Assembly: GCF_934747485.1 (NCBI RefSeq)
Contig: NZ_CAKVGN010000090.1
Span: forward strand, 1-9,909
Source of the DNA: an uncultured Brachyspira sp.
Lineage (GTDB): Bacteria; Spirochaetota; Brachyspiria; Brachyspirales; Brachyspiraceae
DNA length: 9,909 bases
Direction: 5' to 3'
Shown here: positions 1 to 5,437 of the stretch, piece after piece
How positions within the stretch are numbered: position 1 is the first letter of the stretch
Layout of the letters: each line of letters starts with the position of its first letter
Made by a program: the position numbers and the translations under genes
Notes under the pieces: model-generated
What the model saw: the letters and a program-made list of their open reading frames with translations, nothing else
Databases searched by the model: none
Told to the model about the DNA's origin: nothing

Positions 1-2
1 AT

Positions 3-47
3 TATGATACACCTATGCTATACTTTAAGAAATTAAGGAATTCCTAA
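3..47 (+). CDS. possible C-terminal tail of a gene entering from the left edge (partial)
   Basis: One plus-strand frame is open from the window edge and ends at TAA (45-47), reading YDTPMLYFKKLRNS. If real, it is the tail of a gene converging on the minus-strand Maf gene. Fourteen codons are too few to identify a family, and an open frame this short can occur by chance. The other two plus frames close within the first 36 bases. The perfect palindrome AGGAATTCCT (36-45) overlaps the stop but has no following T tract, so I do not call it a terminator. Confidence 0.2.
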   Translation, partial: YDTPMLYFKKLRNS

Positions 48-99
48 CTGCAATATGTCTGGCTCCTGTGCATAAAAAAGATATTTATATAAATTATAC

Positions 100-1734
100 T
101 TAATCTATTAAATCATATACATCATTATACCATTTGTTTATATAATCTTTTAACTCATCATATTTTATTTTTCCTTCCATAAATGCATCTCTATGCCAAG
201 GCGAAATCATATTTAATATTTCATCTATATCAAAATTATCAGAATTATTAAAGTTATTAGAGTTAATAGCTTTTATCAATAATTCTAATTTATTTTTTAA
301 TAGTTCTTTGTTTTGTTTTTCTTCTACACACTTATAATCTTTTAATTGTTTATCATAGTTTTTAATATCATCATATATATTTACATTGTTTATTTTTGCT
401 GATTCTTTTGTAAGTGTAAAAAAATCTATATTTTTTGATAAATCTGCAACTAAACTTTCAAAATGAGTTTTATAACTTAAAAGCGAAGAGGAAGTATTTC
501 TTAAACAATCATCAAAGCATTTTATTTTGTTATCATCATTTAATCTTTTATATTTTTTTGCTTCAAATGTGTTTATCTTATCGCTTGTAATAAAATCTAA
601 AGCTATTGCGTTTGAATATTTTGAATGGCTCTTATCATCAACATGACAAAAATCGCACCCTGCAAGAAGAATATATTTAGGATTCAAAAACTCTGCTATT
701 CTTAAAGCAGGCATTATAACGCTTCCTTCCATAGGAAAATAAATATTATTTTGTGTATTGTATAATATTTTTTCAAGGCTTTCATTATGCGAGAAAAAAA
801 ACTTCCTTTCTTTTTTTATGCTGTTTATTGGGTATGATGTATGAGTTGTAAACAGCAATATATTCTCTTCCTTAAAAAGGCTTAATATATGTATTAGAGA
901 ATAAAAGCCTCCGTCTGTGGACACTACTGCATTGGGTTTTATGTTGTTATTAAGAAGCGTGTTTAATGAATGAGATACTGCCAAAACAAAATGAGTTTCT
1001 GATAGCTCTTTTATTTTTTCTATATAATTATCTATAGAAGCTCCTGCAGACACTAAAAGAAGCGGTGTGTGTTTATTCAAATAATTTTTAAAGCTTTCTA
1101 TAGAATAATTAGAATGCATATTATAAATAATGTTTCTTGCCCATATAGGAGCAAAATAGTAATTAGATGTGAGAGACATTAATCTCTCTTTTATTATGTT
1201 TGACAATTGTATTGTAATATTATCATAATAGCTTTTGTTTTCTTCGCTAATATTAGAAGCTCTTATATGTCTTATAACCACAAGTTTTTTAACATTATCT
1301 TCTCTAATAAAGTTATTAAAAAAGAATAAAACATCATTTTCTTCTGACAATATAATTATTCTATCAGCGTTCTTTATTTCTATATTTGAAAGTATAAGTT
1401 TTAATAACTCTATATCTTTTTCTATTATGACAGCTTTATTTTTAGTGTTTAATGACAAAAAATAATCTATATGATAAAAAGAAGCTACAGACAAAAATAT
1501 AGCTATATAATCTGAATTATTATTTTTTATATACTGCTCTATTAATCTTTTAGCTTCTTCCATAGGTGCATAAAGAGAAGTAAGAGCTTTATTTTTATAT
1601 GATACACTTATTAAATTATTTTTATTAAACTTTATTTCATAACTATCATTATTATTAATACTTTCAATTTTTTTTATAGTATTTATGTTATATTTATTTA
1701 GTTTTAAAGTGTCTATGTTTTTTTTTAATATCAT
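100..1734 (-). CDS. Maf/DUF115 family protein (motility-associated glycosyltransferase-like, MptE-like fold)
   Basis: A 544-residue cytoplasmic protein with no signal peptide or membrane segment. The central DUF115/MAF domain (about residues 200-380) shows its characteristic pieces: LLLVSAGASIDNY (225-237), the following AVSHSLNTLL strand-helix, a VSTDGGF acidic segment (271-277) and ILLAGCDFCHVDD (355-367). Members in Campylobacter, Aeromonas and Clostridium are linked to transfer of nonulosonic acid sugars onto flagellin; the fold resembles the pterin pyrophosphokinase MptE. Residues 1-190 are a second, poorly conserved lobe and 400-544 are a charged helical tail, as in other long Maf proteins. 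The ATG (1732-1734) overlaps the TGA of the upstream DUF3108 gene as ATGA, so translation is probably coupled; I see only a weak purine-rich site (GACGGAAA) before it. Flagellar glycosylation here is inference. The family call is firm, the substrate is not. Confidence 0.85.
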   Translation of the reverse strand: MILKKNIDTLKLNKYNINTIKKIESINNNDSYEIKFNKNNLISVSYKNKALTSLYAPMEEAKRLIEQYIKNNNSDYIAIFLSVASFYHIDYFLSLNTKNKAVIIEKDIELLKLILSNIEIKNADRIIILSEENDVLFFFNNFIREDNVKKLVVIRHIRASNISEENKSYYDNITIQLSNIIKERLMSLTSNYYFAPIWARNIIYNMHSNYSIESFKNYLNKHTPLLLVSAGASIDNYIEKIKELSETHFVLAVSHSLNTLLNNNIKPNAVVSTDGGFYSLIHILSLFKEENILLFTTHTSYPINSIKKERKFFFSHNESLEKILYNTQNNIYFPMEGSVIMPALRIAEFLNPKYILLAGCDFCHVDDKSHSKYSNAIALDFITSDKINTFEAKKYKRLNDDNKIKCFDDCLRNTSSSLLSYKTHFESLVADLSKNIDFFTLTKESAKINNVNIYDDIKNYDKQLKDYKCVEEKQNKELLKNKLELLIKAINSNNFNNSDNFDIDEILNMISPWHRDAFMEGKIKYDELKDYINKWYNDVYDLID

Positions 1735-2483
1735 TTTCCGTCTTTATACTCTCTTATAATACCTCTCACTCTAATAGTAAGACCATATAATTTTTGCTCT
1801 GCTATTATAACATCTAAAGGCACTTGATTATATTTATCTTTTGCTATTAAAGCATCTGTACCATATTTACCATTTTCATATACTCTAACAGTCTGTAGTT
1901 TATTTCTTTCCAATTTTGTTTTTAACTCTCCACCGTTTTCTATTATAAATCTAATATCCTTTTTTACATTTTTACCTTCAAGCCAATTAATCTTAAAAGT
2001 ACCTATATTTTTATCAACAAACCTCATAAAAAATACCAATGATAAAGCATCAAAAGCAAGTCCATCATAACTTACTTTTTCATCAGTTGTTCTTTTATCA
2101 TTATAAATAAAATATTGTTCTTTATGATTAAATTTTAAAGTTTCATAATTAGTCCAATCACCCTCTTTAGCATCTTTAGTTAATAGCAAAGGAGTAAAGT
2201 CATTTGTAGATACCCAAGCCTCAAATACATCGCTTACTTTATAAACAAAATTAGCTGCCCCTGTACTATATACATGAGCATATAAATGGTAAGCAGGTAC
2301 ACCGTCTACATTACTAATTGCTAATACTTTAGCTTCAAGCACCCCAACCTTTCCGCTTATATTAAACTCCGGCACCTGTGCTAAAACATCATATTTAATA
2401 TACTCTCCAACCTTGAAATTTTGATTATAGCAAAAAAGCAAATTAGATATTAATATTGTTAGTGTAAAAACATATTTAATCAT
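1731..2483 (-). CDS. exported DUF3108-domain protein
   Basis: A protein of about 250 residues with an N-terminal signal sequence (MIKYVFTLTILISNLLFCYN). A DUF3108-like body begins at FKVGEYIKYDV and runs through KVSDVFEAWVST, NDKRTTDEKVSYDGLAFDAL and a strand-rich C terminus ending in the LTIRVRGIIREY strand. DUF3108 proteins are periplasmic or outer-membrane-associated beta-rich proteins of unknown function. The Cys of NLLFCYN is preceded by Phe, which does not fit a lipobox, so I favour ordinary signal peptidase cleavage. An ATG two codons upstream (2487-2489) is also in frame, but AAGAGG ends one base before it. The same site lies 7 bases before the ATG at 2481-2483, so I chose that start. 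First gene of the operon with the Maf gene, which it overlaps by 4 bases. The pairing suggests an envelope or surface-glycan role, but that is only inference. Confidence 0.8.
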   Translation of the reverse strand: MIKYVFTLTILISNLLFCYNQNFKVGEYIKYDVLAQVPEFNISGKVGVLEAKVLAISNVDGVPAYHLYAHVYSTGAANFVYKVSDVFEAWVSTNDFTPLLLTKDAKEGDWTNYETLKFNHKEQYFIYNDKRTTDEKVSYDGLAFDALSLVFFMRFVDKNIGTFKINWLEGKNVKKDIRFIIENGGELKTKLERNKLQTVRVYENGKYGTDALIAKDKYNQVPLDVIIAEQKLYGLTIRVRGIIREYKDGK

Positions 2484-2490
2484 AAACATT

Positions 2491-2496
2491 CCTCTT
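2491..2496 (-). promoter_or_regulatory. ribosome binding site that decides the DUF3108 start
   Basis: Read on the minus strand, AAGAGG is followed by A-ATG-TTT-ATG. Spacing is 1 base to the first ATG, too close for initiation, and 7 bases to the second, which is ideal. The second ATG (2481-2483) is therefore the likely start. Confidence 0.7.
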
Positions 2497-2515
2497 AATT
2501 AGGTTTCATAAATTT

Positions 2516-2543
2516 ATTATAAAACAATAAAATAAAAACACAA
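2516..2543 (-). promoter_or_regulatory. sigma-70 type promoter for the DUF3108-maf operon
   Basis: On the minus strand a -35 like TTGTGT (2543-2538) is followed after 16 bases by a perfect -10 TATAAT (2521-2516). Transcription would begin near 2509, giving a leader of about 25 bases with the AAGAGG site. The -35 is only a partial match, so the call rests mainly on the -10 and the position. Confidence 0.5.
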
Positions 2544-2575
2544 TTATAAAAATATTTTCTTCATTTCTATTATAA

Positions 2576-2604
2576 TTGACTTTTAAGCATATTACAGATA
2601 TAAT
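2576..2604 (+). promoter_or_regulatory. near-consensus sigma-70 promoter of fmt
   Basis: TTGACT (2576-2581, five of six consensus bases), a 17-base spacer and a perfect TATAAT (2599-2604). The discriminator AAACCCC follows, and the first purine at a suitable distance is A2612, the A of the fmt start codon. The promoter is divergent from that of the DUF3108 gene, with -35 boxes about 32 bases apart. Confidence 0.8.
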
Positions 2605-2611
2605 AAACCCC

Positions 2612-3550
2612 ATGTATAATGTAATAATAGCCGGTTCTACAGATTTTACATCAGATTGTATCTTACAATTAATGAAAATGAATAATGTAAATATATCAGC
2701 AGTAATCTCTACAATAGACACAAAAAAAGATAGAAAAGGAAATATTATCCCAAACCCTGTAACAGTTACAGCATTAGAAAATAATCTTAATTTATTGAAA
2801 CCAGAAAATATTAACAGCGACGATTTTTATAATACATTAGTTGATTTTAATGCTGATTTTTTTATAGTTGTAGCTTATGGAAAAATACTTTCAAAAAGAA
2901 CATTGTCTATACCCAAAATAATGCCTATGAATATTCACGGTTCACTTTTGCCTATATTAAGAGGTGCAAGCCCTGTTGAACATGCTTTGCTTTATGGATT
3001 TGACAAAACAGGCACTACATTACAAAAGATGGATTATAAGCTTGATGAAGGCGATGTTATATTGCAAGATGAGTTTGATATAGACAGTAGTTGGCAATTT
3101 AACGAACTTTATGAGCAAATTAAAAAAAGCGGAGTTTACATCTTAAAAGAGTTCTTCGATGATGCTAATAAATACATACATAATCTAAAAAAACAAGATG
3201 ACAGCAAAGCTACTTATTGTACCAAAATAAAAAAAGAAGATGGAAGGCTATATTTTAATAAAACTGCTTTAGAGCTTCATAATATGACTAAAGCCTTTGT
3301 ACGCTGGCCTGTTGCTTATTGTTATTATAATGATGTTTCTATAAAGGTTTTTAAAAGCGAATATAAAGAAAGCAAAAATAACAGCAATGATTTTGGTAAG
3401 ATAGTTCATGTTGATAATGAAGGCATACATGTTCAGGCATTATATGGAATATATATTATAAAAGAGCTTCAGAGAGAAGGCAAAAAAAGACAAAGCGTAA
3501 AAGAGTTTTTATGCGGCAATAAATTAAATATAAATGAATATTTTAATTGA
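2612..3550 (+). CDS. fmt: methionyl-tRNA formyltransferase
   Basis: This enzyme transfers a formyl group from 10-formyltetrahydrofolate to Met-tRNA(fMet) for translation initiation. Its 312 residues are normal for the family. The N-terminal Rossmann domain starts YNVIIAGSTDF, equivalent to the usual GTPDF motif. The catalytic core holds N107 and H109 in NIHGSLLPILRGASP (107-121) and D145 in KLDEGD (143-148), matching the Asn-His-Asp set of the formyltransferase superfamily. The C-terminal tRNA-binding domain (about 206-312) has the expected GRLYFNKTALEL and VRWPVAY segments. A TTG 12 codons upstream lies inside the -35 box and is not a plausible start. The ATG at 2612 gives the family-typical N terminus. 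There is no Shine-Dalgarno sequence, and the predicted transcription start coincides with this ATG. Peptide deformylase, a common fmt neighbour, is not adjacent in this window; the PASTA gene follows after 30 bases. Confidence 0.95.
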   Translation: MYNVIIAGSTDFTSDCILQLMKMNNVNISAVISTIDTKKDRKGNIIPNPVTVTALENNLNLLKPENINSDDFYNTLVDFNADFFIVVAYGKILSKRTLSIPKIMPMNIHGSLLPILRGASPVEHALLYGFDKTGTTLQKMDYKLDEGDVILQDEFDIDSSWQFNELYEQIKKSGVYILKEFFDDANKYIHNLKKQDDSKATYCTKIKKEDGRLYFNKTALELHNMTKAFVRWPVAYCYYNDVSIKVFKSEYKESKNNSNDFGKIVHVDNEGIHVQALYGIYIIKELQREGKKRQSVKEFLCGNKLNINEYFN

Positions 3551-3580
3551 TATAAAATAAATGGAGTAATAATTATATTT

Positions 3581-4228
3581 ATGAAAGAGTTATTTAAAAA
3601 AATTAAGTCTAAGGTTAATAATTTTTATAATGCTTATATAAAGAAGTTTATGAATAAAATACTTCCTAAGGGAATATTGACAGAAGATAAATCTCTTTTA
3701 GTGATAAAAAGGCTAATAATTTTTGCTATATTTTTATTTGTTTTACAGGGAATAATAGTTTCTGTTGTTGTTTTTATAGTAGTAAAAGCTGGAGGAGAGT
3801 CTTTTGTGCTTCCTGATGTACAGGGAGTTGAGGCTTTTGAAGCTTTTAATATACTCGCCAAAGAAGATATGAATTTAAATATACAATCACATTATTTCAA
3901 AGATTATCCATTAGGCACAATAGTAAGCCAAGAGCCTAAAGGCGGAATGAGAGTAAAAAGAGGAAGAACAGTTTATTTGGTTGTAAATGTGCCAGAGCAG
4001 ACTTTAGTAAAAATGCCTGAGCTTATAGGAAAAACATATGACGAAGCTGTTAGTATAATATCCAATGATATTATTTCAAAAATGCCTAATGTTAAAATAC
4101 TTCCGAAAGTTGATGATAATAATTCAGATTATGATAATAATGTAGTATTGTCTCAAGTTCCTAATGCTAATGAAGTTATAACAATAAATACAGAAATTAT
4201 ATTAACTGTTAATAATAAGACAGAGTAA
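3581..4228 (+). CDS. single-pass membrane protein with two PASTA domains
   Basis: A 215-residue protein. Residues 1-44 are a basic, Lys-rich cytoplasmic segment and residues 45-68 a strong transmembrane helix. Two extracytoplasmic PASTA domains follow: about 75-136 (VLPDVQGVEAFEAFNIL ... SQEPKGGMRVKRGRTVYLVVN) and about 143-211 (MPELIGKTYDEAVSII ... SQVPNANEVITINTEIILTV). PASTA domains bind peptidoglycan stem peptides or muropeptides and usually sit on Ser/Thr kinases or penicillin-binding proteins. Here neither a kinase nor a transpeptidase domain is present, so the protein is probably a wall-binding anchor or adaptor. I recall a similar fmt-linked PASTA gene in Borrelia but could not check it. 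It probably shares the fmt transcript. The nearest Shine-Dalgarno match, GGAG (3563-3566), lies 14 bases before ATG, longer than usual; no better in-frame start is visible. Confidence 0.9.
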   Translation: MKELFKKIKSKVNNFYNAYIKKFMNKILPKGILTEDKSLLVIKRLIIFAIFLFVLQGIIVSVVVFIVVKAGGESFVLPDVQGVEAFEAFNILAKEDMNLNIQSHYFKDYPLGTIVSQEPKGGMRVKRGRTVYLVVNVPEQTLVKMPELIGKTYDEAVSIISNDIISKMPNVKILPKVDDNNSDYDNNVVLSQVPNANEVITINTEIILTVNNKTE

Positions 4229-4403
4229 TATTTTCAGTATATATTTAACTATTTGTATATGTTTTTAAGTTTGTTTTACTTTTATGCGGAAAAATTGTAA
4301 AAACAGGTATTAAATTTATAAATTTTTTATAAATGCAATCAATTAAACTTTTATATTTGAAAATACATTATTAGCAAATTGTATCTAAATAAAATATAAA
4401 TTT

Positions 4404-4490
4404 TTGAGTTATACCTAAAATGCTCAATTTAATTGCCAAAAGAGCATCAGTATTACAGAATATGCGTATCAGTTGGGAAAAACCTCCTCA
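4404..4490. ncRNA. candidate structured RNA or regulatory patch (speculative)
   Basis: The core of this patch (4420-4496) is about 36% G+C by my count, clearly above the flanking intergenic DNA. Three inverted repeats share arms and cannot form together: TTGAG (4404-4408) with CTCAA (4423-4427), ATGCTC (4420-4425) with GAGCAT (4442-4447), and GCAT (4444-4447) with ATGC (4462-4465). On the plus strand it ends in an unpaired-looking ACCTCCT (4482-4488), resembling the 16S anti-Shine-Dalgarno sequence, then A-rich sequence. No promoter or terminator of its own is obvious and I do not recognise an RNA family. The patch could equally be a decayed gene remnant. Confidence 0.25.
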
Positions 4491-4515
4491 AACAACAAAA
4501 CTAAAAACAAAAAAA

Positions 4516-4544
4516 TTGACAAAATGTAATCACTTTACTATATT
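4516..4544 (+). promoter_or_regulatory. consensus promoter for the methyltransferase-fapA operon
   Basis: A perfect -35 TTGACA (4516-4521), a 17-base spacer and -10 TATATT (4539-4544, five of six matches). Predicted start of transcription is near 4551, leaving a leader of about 65 bases that contains a small A/T hairpin. Confidence 0.8.
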
Positions 4545-4615
4545 ATTTATATAAAAATTCTTAATTACTAAAGAATTATAATTTATTTCCGATTTTAGAA
4601 TGGAAGAGGTATACT

Positions 4616-5416
4616 GTGGAAAAACGAAAATGTGAATTTTGTCATAGCAATGAATATCAGCCCTATATAAAAACCGATTTAGTAAGTTATAGTAAATGTT
4701 CAAATTGCGGACTCATCTTTCAAGACCCTATTATCACTCAAGAAGAAATAGATGCTATATACGATGATAACTACTTTGAATATGAAGTAGCTAATCATGA
4801 TAATTTTTTTGCATTAATACAGCTTGCTCTAAAAGACATAGGTTTTGAAAGAATAGAAAATGAACTTCCAAATAAAAATGTATTAGATATAGGCTGTGCT
4901 ACTGGTATGACTCTTAATTATCTAAAAAGTAAAGGTTATAATACTACAGGTATAGAGATTTGTTCAGCTTCTGCAGAGTATGCAAGAAAACATTATAATT
5001 TAAATATTTATGAAAAGCCTCTTATAGATATTGGTTTTCCTGATGATTATTTTTCTTTTATACACTTTTCTCATGTTATAGAACATGTACCGAATCCTGC
5101 TGATACTTTAAAAGAGATTTACAGAATACTTGCTAAAGGAGGTTATTTAGCAATTACTACTCCAAATGCTGATGGAATGTTTGCAAAAAAATATGGTGCT
5201 AATTGGAGAGCTGTTATGCCTCAGCATTTATGGTTATTTTCAAAACCTGTACTTTCTAATTATTTAAAACAAGTTGGGTTTAATATAATAAGTGATTTTT
5301 CTTGGGGAAGTATACCTATAGAGAAAAACTCTAATAAAATAATAAAAAAGTTTTTTGATAAATTTGTGAAAAAATTTAATAAAGGCGATGTTATGCTTTT
5401 CTTATGCAAAAAGTAA
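4616..5416 (+). CDS. class I SAM-dependent methyltransferase with N-terminal zinc ribbon
   Basis: A 266-residue soluble protein. Residues 6-31 form a small metal site with two CxxC pairs (C6/C9 and C28/C31, the second as CSNCGLIFQDP). The Rossmann methyltransferase domain has motif I VLDIGCATG (89-97), the acidic ribose-binding residue E114 in TTGIE, HVIEHVPNP (153-161, the post-motif typical of the Methyltransf_23/UbiG-like group) and GGYLAITTPN. This architecture is common in methyltransferases of surface glycan and secondary-metabolite clusters; the acceptor cannot be read from the sequence. The start is GTG (4616-4618), supported by GGAAGAGG ending 6 bases upstream. The nearby ATG at 4600-4602 is out of frame. 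fapA follows after 21 bases, so the two are co-transcribed; whether they are functionally linked is unknown. Confidence 0.87.
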   Translation: MEKRKCEFCHSNEYQPYIKTDLVSYSKCSNCGLIFQDPIITQEEIDAIYDDNYFEYEVANHDNFFALIQLALKDIGFERIENELPNKNVLDIGCATGMTLNYLKSKGYNTTGIEICSASAEYARKHYNLNIYEKPLIDIGFPDDYFSFIHFSHVIEHVPNPADTLKEIYRILAKGGYLAITTPNADGMFAKKYGANWRAVMPQHLWLFSKPVLSNYLKQVGFNIISDFSWGSIPIEKNSNKIIKKFFDKFVKKFNKGDVMLFLCKK

Positions 5417-5437
5417 TTTAATAATAAGGAGATAAAA

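Larger units (their letters stand above)
4229..4615. other. 387-base intergenic region between the PASTA gene and the methyltransferase operon
   Basis: I see no convincing gene. Positions 4229-4400 are almost pure A/T, with weak A/T-only inverted repeats (for example GTTTTAC facing GTAAAAAC, 4273-4305) and no clear terminator. Positions about 4404-4495 are GC-richer and contain competing hairpins, entered separately. From 4516 on lies the promoter and leader of the methyltransferase gene, with a 7-base stem AATTCTT/AAGAATT (4556-4577) in the predicted leader. Confidence 0.7.

Noticed and set aside
36..45. Palindrome AGGAATTCCT as a terminator for the left-edge gene or maf
   Set aside because: It leaves no room for a hairpin loop and is not followed by a T tract.
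2467..2483. DUF3108 protein as a lipoprotein with the Cys of NLLFCYN as the lipidated residue
   Set aside because: Phe at position -1 does not fit even the relaxed spirochaete lipobox, which needs a small residue there.
2576..2611. N-terminal extension of fmt from a TTG codon at 2576
   Set aside because: It would translate through the promoter's -35 and -10 boxes, has no ribosome site, and adds residues absent from the Fmt family, whose N terminus matches the ATG at 2612.
4315..4335. Two TTTATAAA copies as a terminator after the PASTA gene
   Set aside because: The pairing is A/T only and very weak, and such sequence is common by chance at this base composition.
4420..4554. 44-codon plus-strand frame in the intergenic gap
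   Set aside because: It has no ribosome site, overlaps the methyltransferase promoter, and its product has no recognisable pattern. A minus-strand stop-to-stop frame across 4370-4485 is also open but has no start codon.
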